NCBI GenBank assembly: GCA_016213125.1
Contig: JACRBR010000300.1
Span: 1-6,541, forward strand
Reading direction: 5' to 3'
Source of the DNA: Chloroflexota bacterium
GTDB lineage: Bacteria > Chloroflexota > Dehalococcoidia > DSTF01 > JACRBR01
Length of the DNA stretch: 6,541 nt
Of this stretch, positions 1-5,605 are shown piece by piece; position 1 is the first letter of the stretch; every line of letters starts with the position of its first letter. The translations under genes and the position numbers were made by a program. Under the pieces are notes generated by a model. It saw only the letters and a list, made by a program, of their open reading frames with translations. It ran no database searches and had not been told where the DNA came from.

Positions 1-19
1 GGATGACGGGTGCGACCAT
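1..19 (-). CDS. Start of a further tail-module gene (cut by window edge)
   Basis: An ATG at 19-17 opens a frame that stays open to the window edge, giving only six residues (MVAPVI). It is called because an AGGAGG Shine-Dalgarno sequence sits five bases before the ATG, the same motif and spacing as at the preceding gene. It also starts nine bases after the stop of the major tail gene on the same strand. In siphovirus modules the gene at this place is often another tail protein or a tail assembly chaperone, but six residues allow no product call. Confidence 0.5.
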
Positions 20-24
20 GGCTG

Positions 25-30
25 CCTCCT
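25..30 (-). promoter_or_regulatory. Shine-Dalgarno site of the edge gene
   Basis: The minus strand reads AGGAGG here, five bases before the ATG at 19. The first base of the motif and the base before it belong to the TAG stop codon of the major tail gene, so termination and re-initiation sites are interleaved. This is the main support for the truncated gene at the window edge. Confidence 0.6.
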
Positions 31-799
31 AGTAGGCGACGGCCGTCAGGTGACGGTTGAACGAGACGGCGAACGAGACGGAGGTGAAGCCGCCGGTGGT
101 CACGGTGATCACCCGTACGTAGCGCCGGATGGTGGCGGTGAGGCCGGTCTGGATGCGTTCTGCGACGTTGGCGGCGGTGATCTGAGTGAAGCCGCCGCTG
201 GCGATGTCCGCCCAGGCGGCGTTGTCGGCCGAGTCCTGGAGCTTGATGGTCACGTCCGTGCCCGTGAACGCCGTCACCTGCAGGTAGGCGCTCAGCCCGA
301 AGAGGGTGGAGACAGCGCCGTAGTCGATGGACGCCCCGTTGGTGGCTGCCACGTCGGTCCGCAGTCCAGCGGTGAGCAACTCGCCCATCTCGATGCCGTA
401 GCCGTTCGCCTGCGCCTGGACGGAGAACCCCAGGGAGCCGTCGCCCGGGCGGCTGAGCTTGTAGTCGGCCTGCTTGGCAACGAGGCCGACGCCGGCGTTC
501 CCGATCGACTGTCCTCGGCAGTAGAGGAGATGCACGTCCGCAGTCGGCAGGGCGCTCAGGACGACGAAAGTCGACCCTGCCCCGGCCGCGCGGTTGGCCG
601 CGGCGCCATCGTTGAAGTAGGTCGCGAAGTCGATCACGCCGTCGCGCTGGAGCCCGAGGCGCTCCTTCGCGCTCGCGTTGATCCCGGGGACTTCCTGGAC
701 GGCTGGGCCGCCCCCGAGTGAGTTGATGGACGCCACGTCGCCGCTGAGGTTGCGGCCGCCCACAAAGAGCAGGTCGCCGAGCCCGTTACTTTTCGCCAT
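29..799 (-). CDS. Probable major tail (tube) protein
   Basis: This 256-residue protein most likely forms the stacked rings of the tail tube. The opening MAKSNGLGD, then a strand-turn pattern ending in LSGDV, matches my recollection of a tail protein family common in actinobacterial siphophages. Residues about 10-145 would be the tube domain, with motifs ERLGLQRDG and LSALPT and a KQADYKLSRPGDGSLGF stretch. Residues about 165-250 (FGLSAYLQVTAFTGTDVTIKLQ onward, abridged here) look like an added beta-sandwich domain that could project from the tube. The start is set by an AAGGAGGT site five bases upstream, the best in the window, which fits a highly expressed structural protein. It overlaps the preceding 53-residue gene by 14 bases. 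The family is recalled from memory, not searched; another tail structural role is possible. Confidence 0.7.
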   Translation of the reverse strand: MAKSNGLGDLLFVGGRNLSGDVASINSLGGGPAVQEVPGINASAKERLGLQRDGVIDFATYFNDGAAANRAAGAGSTFVVLSALPTADVHLLYCRGQSIGNAGVGLVAKQADYKLSRPGDGSLGFSVQAQANGYGIEMGELLTAGLRTDVAATNGASIDYGAVSTLFGLSAYLQVTAFTGTDVTIKLQDSADNAAWADIASGGFTQITAANVAERIQTGLTATIRRYVRVITVTTGGFTSVSFAVSFNRHLTAVAY

Positions 800-947
800 C
801 GCTGACCTCCTTCACGGCTCCGATGGAGAGCCAGTCCTTGATGGCGCTCGCGGGCGCGTCGCTCACATCGTCGCCAGCGTTCCGGTCGACCCACCCGTCG
901 CCCTTGCGCCAGCTCACCCCTCGTTCGGCCACGTACTTCTTGCTCAT
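786..947 (-). CDS. Small conserved-type phage protein between tail terminator and tail tube
   Basis: This 53-residue protein (MSKKYVAERGVSWRKGDGWV at its start) is charged, with no membrane segment or signal peptide. Its layout, a basic 'RGVSW' strand, an acidic 'GDDVSDAPASAIKDWL' stretch and an 'IGAVKEV' end, resembles very small proteins often seen in neck and tail clusters of siphophages, where a GVSY-type strand precedes 'PGDVVDDLPAKSIKWLLEQG'. Function is unknown; a structural or assembly role in the head-tail junction is only inferred from position. Its ATG overlaps the preceding stop as ATGA, so coupled translation is likely. The Shine-Dalgarno-like GGGGAGG lies about ten bases upstream. 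Its final codons contain the ribosome binding site and start of the major tail gene. Confidence 0.65.
   Translation of the reverse strand: MSKKYVAERGVSWRKGDGWVDRNAGDDVSDAPASAIKDWLSIGAVKEVSDGEK
805..812 (-). promoter_or_regulatory. Strong Shine-Dalgarno site of the major tail gene
   Basis: The minus strand reads AAGGAGGT, a full match to the anti-Shine-Dalgarno sequence, five bases before the ATG at 799. It lies inside the 53-residue gene and encodes part of its 'VKEV' end, so the site also acts as coding sequence. It fixes the start of the tail gene. Confidence 0.8.
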
Positions 948-1438
948 GCAGCGAGAGCCTCCCCTTCGAGGTTGTCCAGTTGGAGTTCCATCGAGAGCAC
1001 CCGGTAGAGCCCGCGCGTGTTCGAACCGCTCGCGATGGGCAGGTCCGCGTAGCCGAGTTGCGAATCCCCGATGTCCAGGTCCGTCAGGTTGCTGTTGATG
1101 ACGCTGTTCGCCCGGAAGCGCCGGCGGATCGACGTGTCGATGGTGGCGATGTCCGCCTCCCAGGCGCCGAGCGTCGCTCGCTCCGCCTGCATCGGCCAGA
1201 GACAGAGAATCTGGATGCGCGCGGCGTACATGACGTTGCCCATCGTCTCGGGGCCAGCGCTGGCGGCGGTGCGGCCGAGATACCAGAAAGAGGCGTAGGG
1301 GCCGCCCAGGGGCAGCCCGATGGGTTCGCCCTGGATGACGTCGACGAACGCCGCGTCCCCGGCCGTGTTGAGCACCGCCGTCAGTTCGGTGTCGATCGCC
1401 GAGAAGATGTCCGCCCACACCGGCACCTGCTCCGTCAT
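944..1438 (-). CDS. Probable tail terminator / tail completion protein
   Basis: This 164-residue protein has no motif that I can name firmly. It starts with a helical segment (VPVWADIFSAIDTELTAVL), followed by alternating strands and helices, including a GPETMGNVMYAARIQILCLW strand and a later LYRVLSMELQL strand. That alpha/beta order and length fit tail terminator proteins (lambda gpU or SPP1 gp17 type), which cap the tail tube and join it to the neck. Position supports this: it follows an HK97-gp10-like gene and precedes the tail tube gene. Its ATG overlaps the preceding stop as ATGA, with an AGGTGG element about eight bases upstream, and its own stop overlaps the next start in the same way. 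It could instead be another neck component. Confidence 0.55.
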   Translation of the reverse strand: MTEQVPVWADIFSAIDTELTAVLNTAGDAAFVDVIQGEPIGLPLGGPYASFWYLGRTAASAGPETMGNVMYAARIQILCLWPMQAERATLGAWEADIATIDTSIRRRFRANSVINSNLTDLDIGDSQLGYADLPIASGSNTRGLYRVLSMELQLDNLEGEALAA

Positions 1439-1851
1439 TCGAGCACCACCTGGACGCGCCTCGCGATGCGCTCCTCAGGCTGCATCTGGCGCAGCACCGT
1501 CGTGGTCCGGGCGAAGATGTCGAAGCCCTTCCGCATCTTCACGCCGCCCCGGAGGCCACGGGCGATCCACGTCCGCGTCGGGCGGTCCGCGTCGGGCCAG
1601 ACGGCGGTCGGGAGGATCTTGGCGTAGCCGATGACGTCGAGACTCGAACGGACGAACACGACGTCAACGGAGCGCAGGAACTGCCCCGTGCGGACGAACC
1701 CGCCGGCGCTGATCTGCGCCATCATCACGTCGTCGCCCTCGTCGGCGAGTTCCTCGATGCCCTCCGCCACGGCCTGCTTGAAGTTGCGGACGACGTTCGG
1801 GTCGAAGAGCGGCCCGTCGAGTTCGATGAACTGGTTCGGCTTTCGAGACAT
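1435..1851 (-). CDS. HK97-gp10-like neck/tail completion protein
   Basis: This 138-residue protein resembles the HK97 gp10-like family of neck or minor tail proteins that act between the adaptor and the tail tube. Supporting features are an N-terminal helix (about residues 20-48), the 'GGFVRTGQFLRSVDV' segment (about 50-64), where this family has an 'R-TG-L-SI' signature, and a basic 'RPTRTWIARGLRGGVKMRKG' stretch (90-109) before a C-terminal helix. A TTG at 1860 would add three residues (MFE), but I chose the ATG at 1851. It gives the more usual start MSRKPN and places the gene one base after the adaptor stop (TGA-G-ATG). A clear Shine-Dalgarno sequence is missing, so translation is probably coupled to the adaptor gene. 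Confidence 0.65.
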   Translation of the reverse strand: MSRKPNQFIELDGPLFDPNVVRNFKQAVAEGIEELADEGDDVMMAQISAGGFVRTGQFLRSVDVVFVRSSLDVIGYAKILPTAVWPDADRPTRTWIARGLRGGVKMRKGFDIFARTTTVLRQMQPEERIARRVQVVLE

Positions 1852-1852
1852 C

Positions 1853-2728
1853 TCAAACAACCGCCCAGCGCTTATAGCGCTTCACCGTGTTTCGCCAGCG
1901 GGCGTAGGAGGCGCGGATGGTGGTTGTCCCGGCAGCGCCGGAGAGGTCGCCCACGAGCGTCGCCTGGGCGGACATGCCGCTCTGGGTGTCCCATCGAAGC
2001 CCCGTCACGCGTTCCTTGACGGCCATCTCCACGTCGCGCGGGTAGCGCCGGCGGGTGACGGCGGCGCCGTTCGAATGGGTGGCCGCCGTGGTCCCGTTGA
2101 TGCCGCGGACCACCGTCAGAGTGTTGGTCGAAACGGCGGTGACCTCGAGCTGCTCCGAGTCGATCCAGAGGGTGTCCCCAGGCTCTACGGAGTGGCCGGC
2201 GGTCATGGTGGCGCTGGTCGCCGCCGCATCCGTGATGGCCGCCCCCAGCGTCCCCGCGGCCTCCGTCTCGTTGCTGTACCCGGCGAGCCCGACGATCTGG
2301 ATCTCCCGGCCGCGGGTGTTTCGCTGCCAGGTGCTCAGAAGGGTGCTCTCCGGGTGGATGTCGATCCGGACGTACGGGGTGTACGCCGCGTCATCCTCGC
2401 CTCGCCAGAGCACAAAGTCCGTGCCCTCCACCAGCGTCAGGCCGTAGCTCCAGTCCGCGTCGTCGTCGACTTTCAGCGTCGTGATGGAGATGAGGTCGAA
2501 AGGGAGCCAGAGCTGGCGACCCCAGTTGTTCGCCTCGCACGGCCGCGGCACCGTGACGTACCGCGTGGCGAGCTGCGCGTGGAAGTGCCGCCCGGTCTCG
2601 CTCACCAGCTCGCCGCTCACGTCGGCGACGCTCTGGAGGATGCCCAGCACGGTATCGGTGGTGTTGGCCATGGCACTCACACCACCGAGGTCGCGCTTGA
2701 CGTGCGAGAGACGGCACAGGTTGTTCAT
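1853..2728 (-). CDS. Head-tail connector (adaptor) protein with an extra beta domain
   Basis: This 291-residue protein is probably the adaptor that docks on the portal (HK97 gp6 / SPP1 gp15-like). The N-terminus, 'LCRLSHVKRDLG' followed by a helix through 'VADVSGELVSETGRHFH' (about residues 23-50), is the typical start of this family. The middle has the usual strand segment (WLPFDLISITTLKVDDD) and a 'WRGEDDAAYTPYVRIDI' segment. Residues about 160-228 look like an inserted beta domain: 'VEPGDTLWIDSEQLEVTAV', then 'VVRGINGTTAATHSNGAAV'. After it the helical 'YPRDVEMAVKERV' resumes the adaptor pattern. Family adaptors are often only 100-200 residues, so the insert accounts for most of the extra length. 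The ATG is eight bases after the preceding TAG, with AGGGGG partly inside that stop. It could include a stopper-like function, as no separate stopper is seen. Confidence 0.68.
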   Translation of the reverse strand: MNNLCRLSHVKRDLGGVSAMANTTDTVLGILQSVADVSGELVSETGRHFHAQLATRYVTVPRPCEANNWGRQLWLPFDLISITTLKVDDDADWSYGLTLVEGTDFVLWRGEDDAAYTPYVRIDIHPESTLLSTWQRNTRGREIQIVGLAGYSNETEAAGTLGAAITDAAATSATMTAGHSVEPGDTLWIDSEQLEVTAVSTNTLTVVRGINGTTAATHSNGAAVTRRRYPRDVEMAVKERVTGLRWDTQSGMSAQATLVGDLSGAAGTTTIRASYARWRNTVKRYKRWAVV

Positions 2729-2736
2729 GCGGCCCC

Positions 2737-3123
2737 CTACTTGCGGTAGAAGACCGTCACCACGGCATGGTTGGTGATCGAGTTGCCGCCAGCGATCGCG
2801 ACGTTCACACCCTGGTCGACGACGTAGGGGACCGGGTGGACCCCGTTCACCTCGGACGCGAGAAGGTTGGCGTTCGCGCTGTCGACGGCCTTCGCCCGCG
2901 GTGCGAAGTAGGCGTCAGTCAGGGAGTTGTTGACGTTGAGGAGCGTCACACCCGTGCGCTTGTCCGTGATCGTGATGTCCGTGGTCGCGGGCGCGTTCGC
3001 GTCGTGGTTGACGTAGATGCCGACAATCTCGCCGACGAACGTCTCGCTGTCGCTGTTACCAGCGCCGGAACCGGCGGCTCCAGTCGTGGTCACGCCGATG
3101 GTTGCAGACTTGAGGATACCCAT
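2737..3123 (-). CDS. Small beta-rich virion protein, candidate capsid decoration or head fibre
   Basis: This 128-residue protein is rich in Ala, Thr, Val and Asn and is almost entirely beta by pattern. It opens 'MGILKSATIGVTTTGAAGSG', followed by 'GEIVGIYVNHDANAPATTDI', 'TDAYFAPRAKA' and a 'HAVVTVFYRK' end. I recall similar proteins directly behind capsid genes in phage and metagenome contigs, usually left as hypothetical. There is no signal peptide, cysteine or membrane segment. Location directly after the major capsid gene suggests a protein that sits on the capsid surface, since such genes commonly follow the capsid gene, but this is inference. The start has an AAGGGGGA site six bases upstream. 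It is separated from the capsid gene by a 63-base gap holding a hairpin. Confidence 0.55.
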   Translation of the reverse strand: MGILKSATIGVTTTGAAGSGAGNSDSETFVGEIVGIYVNHDANAPATTDITITDKRTGVTLLNVNNSLTDAYFAPRAKAVDSANANLLASEVNGVHPVPYVVDQGVNVAIAGGNSITNHAVVTVFYRK

Positions 3124-3129
3124 GGTTCG

Positions 3130-3137
3130 TCCCCCTT
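3130..3137 (-). promoter_or_regulatory. Shine-Dalgarno site of the 128-residue virion protein
   Basis: The minus strand reads AAGGGGGA six bases before the ATG at 3123. The same eight-base sequence precedes the zinc-ribbon gene at 5817. It supports the chosen start. Confidence 0.55.
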
Positions 3138-3151
3138 ACCGGGTGCGTGGT

Positions 3152-3172
3152 GGGGCCGGGCTGCCCGGCCCC
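3152..3172 (-). other. Strong GC hairpin between capsid and 128-residue protein genes
   Basis: A perfect nine-base inverted repeat (3152-3160 and 3164-3172, GGGGCCGGG with CCCGGCCCC) closes a three-base loop. It starts about 15 bases downstream of the capsid stop codon. On neither strand is it followed by a T run, so it is not a canonical intrinsic terminator. It may protect the 3' end of the capsid message, slow polymerase or mark an RNA processing site. The remainder of the 63-base gap holds only the ribosome binding site of the next gene. Confidence 0.6.
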
Positions 3173-3186
3173 CTGGGCGGCGTGGA

Positions 3187-4515
3187 TTAGAAGCCGGTGA
3201 CCTCGGTAAAGGCAGTCGGCCGGATCGTCTTGAAGGCAGCGCGCATGGTGGCCATGAGGCTGATGCGCCGCTTCACGAAGTCGTCGTCGTTGAGGCCGCT
3301 GAGGACCTCGATGCCGGAGCGCATCCAGAGGCGCGCACCGCGGGCGAAGTTGCCCACCAGCGGCGTGCCGTCCGTGAAAACCGTCGAGACGATGAAGGGG
3401 ATACCCCAGATCGTCCGTGGCCCCTGCAGGTTCGGGTCGCCCATCAGGTAGCGGCCGCTGGCGTCGGTCTCCAGGATCAGGTCCTGGTAGTCGTTCGGGT
3501 GGATGCCGATGTAGTCGGGCTCCATCCGGACGCCGGCGGCGATGCGGACCTTGGTGATGCCCTTGTGGATCGCGTCAGGACGGGCGTCAGAGCCGCGCGC
3601 CTGGGCCTGGGTGACCGCGGTGTAGATGCCCTCGATCTCGTCGCCAGTACCGGCGCCGTTCGCGATCTGCGTGTCGAGACGGTCCACCACGTCGAGCACG
3701 AGCTCTCCCTCGACGATGGAGCGCATCTGCCCGGCGTCCGCCATCGCGCGGCGGGTGATCGGCACGTAGTGGACGAACTCCTGGACGTTCACCGTGGCGG
3801 TCGCGAACGGATACACCGATTCGGGGGCGTTGTTCGCCTCCGCCGTCTCAGCGGCGTTGTTGGTGGGCGCCGACTGGGTGACGTATTCGACCACGTCGCT
3901 GTCGGTCTCGGCCCGCCCGACGACCGCCGCGAGCGTGGGCGTCTTGCGGACGTACTCGACGAAGCCGGGCTGAAGGTCGTTCTGGATGAACGGCCCGGCG
4001 CTGGTGGCGCTGCCACCCGTGATCGCCGTGGCAGCGAACCCACCGCGACCATAAAGCATGCGCTGGGTCTCAGCGCGGCTCATGAGCGGGATCCCAGCGC
4101 GGAAGACATCGCTCATCTGGCTGAACTGCGCATCGCCGATGGAGAGCGCGAGCTTCTGAGCCGCCCGGTAGGACTCATGCTCCGTCACGCGGGCTCCGAA
4201 CTGGAAGATGCTGTCCACGTGCGAAGCGCCGGGGCCGTCCGGGATCGGCAGTCGCGCGCTCGCGGGCGCCCGGGTGCCGTCCCATCCCTGGGCCAGCGCG
4301 AGCTTTTCCTTGAGCCCTTCGGCTTCCTGGGCCTTCACGTCGTACGCCTTGAACGCCACATCGAGTTTCTCGAAGTTGGCCTCGGCGAGCGGGTCGGCCC
4401 CGCTGGCCTCCATGTCGGCTCGGAGCTTGGCCGCCGCGGCGTAGGCCACCGCGGCTTCCTGTTCGGTGGCGCGGAGCGCCCTGAGGATGTTTTCCGTGGT
4501 GAGCGAAACGCCCAT
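3187..4515 (-). CDS. HK97-fold major capsid protein
   Basis: This 442-residue protein builds the icosahedral head. Residues about 1-75 are a helical, Ala/Glu/Lys-rich segment typical of the N-terminal delta domain, which scaffolds assembly and is then cut off. A Pro/Gly-rich linker (about 78-97) follows. The body has family hallmarks: 'RGGFAATAITGGSATSAGPF' (157-176), 'VRKTPTLAAVVG' leading into the extended loop, 'VHYVPITRRAMAD' (248-260), the spine-helix region around 'IVEGELVLDVVDRLDTQIANG', 'PDYIGIHPNDYQDLI' (333-347), and the P-domain end 'ISLMATMRAAFKTIRPTAF'. Upstream in-frame codons would allow a longer reading from 4560. The ATG at 4515 is preferred because it has AGGAG seven bases upstream and its start overlaps the protease stop as TAATG. 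The delta domain explains why no separate scaffold gene is seen. Confidence 0.93.
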   Translation of the reverse strand: MGVSLTTENILRALRATEQEAAVAYAAAAKLRADMEASGADPLAEANFEKLDVAFKAYDVKAQEAEGLKEKLALAQGWDGTRAPASARLPIPDGPGASHVDSIFQFGARVTEHESYRAAQKLALSIGDAQFSQMSDVFRAGIPLMSRAETQRMLYGRGGFAATAITGGSATSAGPFIQNDLQPGFVEYVRKTPTLAAVVGRAETDSDVVEYVTQSAPTNNAAETAEANNAPESVYPFATATVNVQEFVHYVPITRRAMADAGQMRSIVEGELVLDVVDRLDTQIANGAGTGDEIEGIYTAVTQAQARGSDARPDAIHKGITKVRIAAGVRMEPDYIGIHPNDYQDLILETDASGRYLMGDPNLQGPRTIWGIPFIVSTVFTDGTPLVGNFARGARLWMRSGIEVLSGLNDDDFVKRRISLMATMRAAFKTIRPTAFTEVTGF

Positions 4516-5504
4516 TACCCTTCTCCTGTGCTTGCGCCCGCGAGGGCCGGGATGCGCCACTTCGCGACCTGCCAGGCGCGAGCGATCCGCTCCGCCGACA
4601 GTTCGATAGGGCCGGTTTGTGGGGACGGGGAAGTTGTCGCCTGCGCGGCCTGGCGTGCCGCAACGCCTCCCCGTGCCAGTCGGGCCGCGGCCTCGCCGAT
4701 GGTTTCGATGCGGTCGACCATGCCGGTCTTGAGGGCATCTGCCGCCATCAACATCCGCCCCTGGCCGTAGTCAGCGCGGACCTTCTCGGCGGTGATCCCG
4801 CGTCCGGCAGCAACGTCGGCGACAAACATCGCGTCGTACGCGTCGACCTTCGCCTGGATGTCCGCGGCCGCTTCTTCACTGAGTGGTTCGAACTGATTCA
4901 CGTCCGCCTTGCGCTCGCTGGAGCGGAAGATGCGGAACGAAACGCCCTGCTTCTCCGCCATCCCCGAGATGTCGGTGTGGACGTAGACGACCCCGATGGA
5001 TCCGACCTGCCCGGAGGGAGTGACGCTGAACTCGTCAGCCTGTGCTCCCAGGTAGTAGGCGGCGCTGGCCGCCTCAGCGTTGGCGATCGCGAGGATCGGC
5101 TTCTGACCACGGGCAGCCCGGATCTCGCGCGCCATCTCCGGGGTCCCCGCGACGACGCCACCGGGGCTGTCGATGTCCAGGAGGATGCCCTTGACGTTCG
5201 GGTCCTGCAGAGCCGCGCGAAACTCGGACTGGAAGAGGTCGAGGCCGGTGCCGCCAAACATCAGGGTGAGAATGTCGGCGCGGTGCTCGATGGTGCCGTA
5301 CAGGGGGATGCGGGCAATCTCGCCGCCGCGCTGCTGGCGGGAGCCAGGACGGGCAAGCGCGGCCTCGAACTCTTCCGGCGGGAGGGTCAGGTCACCGCGG
5401 ATGCGGCCGGCCATGTCGAGCATGGCGGCGAGCCGCTCGGGCATGATTGCCCAGGCCGTCTGGTTATAGCGCGCGAGCTTGGAAAACAAAGTGCGCCGGA
5501 CCAT
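4515..5504 (-). CDS. S49-family prohead (capsid maturation) protease, SppA/ClpP fold
   Basis: This 329-residue serine protease most likely cuts the capsid delta domain after prohead assembly. It has S49 features in order: 'RIPLYGTI' (65-72), 'GILLDIDSPGGVVAG' (106-120), the nucleophile motif 'ANAEAASAAYYLGAQAD' with probable catalytic Ser147, and 'SGQVGSIGVV' (164-173). In 'RSSERKADVNQFEPLSEE', Lys199 is the probable general base, as in the SohB/SppA Ser-Lys dyad. No signal peptide or membrane anchor is visible, unlike bacterial SppA. The N-terminal 'WAIMPERLAAMLDM' segment is typical of phage versions, so the ATG at 5504 is kept although its Shine-Dalgarno sequence is weak (GAGG immediately before the ATG). 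An in-frame stop (TGA) at 5576-5574 and lack of ATG/GTG/TTG codons between exclude a longer start. The C-terminal tail (about 280-329) is Ala/Gln/Pro-rich and low in complexity. The last base of the stop is the first of the capsid start. Confidence 0.9.
   Translation of the reverse strand: MVRRTLFSKLARYNQTAWAIMPERLAAMLDMAGRIRGDLTLPPEEFEAALARPGSRQQRGGEIARIPLYGTIEHRADILTLMFGGTGLDLFQSEFRAALQDPNVKGILLDIDSPGGVVAGTPEMAREIRAARGQKPILAIANAEAASAAYYLGAQADEFSVTPSGQVGSIGVVYVHTDISGMAEKQGVSFRIFRSSERKADVNQFEPLSEEAAADIQAKVDAYDAMFVADVAAGRGITAEKVRADYGQGRMLMAADALKTGMVDRIETIGEAAARLARGGVAARQAAQATTSPSPQTGPIELSAERIARAWQVAKWRIPALAGASTGEG
4523..4527 (-). promoter_or_regulatory. Shine-Dalgarno site of the major capsid gene
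   Basis: The minus strand reads AGGAG seven bases before the ATG at 4515. It lies inside the last codons of the protease gene and decides the capsid start against the longer reading frame. With the TAATG overlap, capsid translation can come both from coupling and from direct initiation, which would allow far more capsid than protease. Confidence 0.7.
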
Positions 5505-5601
5505 CCTCGCGGTTGGTTCCGGCGCACTGGGCGCTCTGACCCGGCACTGGCGCTCGTGGCGCTCTGGCCACGCTCAGTAAACGATAAAGGGTGTTAGCGT
5601 G
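5505..5601 (-). promoter_or_regulatory. Leader region of the protease-capsid genes with short GC repeats
   Basis: This is the longest gap between genes in the window (97 bases). It carries repeated short words on the plus strand: TGGCGCTC at 5548-5555 and 5557-5564 (nearly tandem), GGCGCTCTG at 5530-5538 and 5558-5566, and GCACTGG at 5524-5530 and 5544-5550. A six-base inverted repeat (CGTGGC 5555-5560, GCCACG 5567-5572, six-base loop) falls around the predicted transcription start. No small reading frame with a good ribosome binding site is evident. The repeats might bind a regulator or form RNA structure; their function is not shown by the sequence. Confidence 0.45.
5555..5572 (-). repeat. 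Inverted repeat near the predicted transcription start
   Basis: CGTGGC and GCCACG pair perfectly around a six-base loop. With the -10 box ending at 5576, the start of transcription would fall about 5568-5570, within one arm. An operator or a hairpin at the 5' end of the message are both possible, and so is chance in GC-rich DNA. Confidence 0.4.
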
Positions 5602-5605
5602 TCAA
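5576..5605 (-). promoter_or_regulatory. Candidate sigma70-type promoter for the protease-capsid genes
   Basis: The minus strand has a perfect TTGACA -35 box (5605-5600), an 18-base spacer and TTTACT (5581-5576), which matches four of six positions of the TATAAT consensus. The stretch is noticeably AT-richer than its surroundings. The TGA stop of the zinc-ribbon gene lies inside the -35 box. Initiation would give an untranslated leader of about 65 bases before the protease ATG. The weak -10 and the long spacer keep confidence moderate. Confidence 0.5.

Noticed and set aside
786..1418. A 210-residue minus-strand frame that ends with the 53-residue protein
   Set aside because: Its first three quarters are an Arg/His/Gly-rich frame shadow of the tail terminator gene. 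Only the part from the ATG at 947 has a sensible sequence and an ATGA junction.
1631..2749. Plus-strand open frame of 372 codons opposite the adaptor gene
   Set aside because: Composition is again shadow-like (Arg/Gly/Val/Asp-rich, no motif), and the minus-strand genes here have coherent protein patterns, coupling and starts.
3141..3180. Intrinsic terminator behind the capsid gene
   Set aside because: The hairpin is strong, but neither strand carries a T run after it, and the downstream genes need the same transcript. It is listed as a hairpin only.
4516..4560. A 15-residue longer N-terminus for the capsid protein
   Set aside because: The extension is Arg/Pro/Gly/His-rich, overlaps the protease end and lacks the Shine-Dalgarno support of the ATG at 4515.
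2767..4770. Long plus-strand open frame (667 codons) across the capsid and 128-residue protein genes
   Set aside because: It runs antisense to two well-supported genes. Its translation is dominated by Arg, Val, Gly, Asp and His in runs typical of GC-rich shadow frames, with no domain I recognise.
4515..5504. Bacterial signal peptide peptidase (SppA)
   Set aside because: The catalytic fold is the same, but there is no membrane segment, the N-terminus is phage-like, and the gene sits directly before a capsid gene.
5521..5575. CRISPR-like array
   Set aside because: The repeats are 7-9 bases, unevenly spaced and without spacers of constant length; this does not fit a CRISPR array.
4617..5597. 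Plus-strand open frame of 326 codons opposite the S49 protease
   Set aside because: The minus strand encodes clear protease motifs in this stretch; the plus-strand frame has no recognisable domain and mirrors high-GC codon structure.
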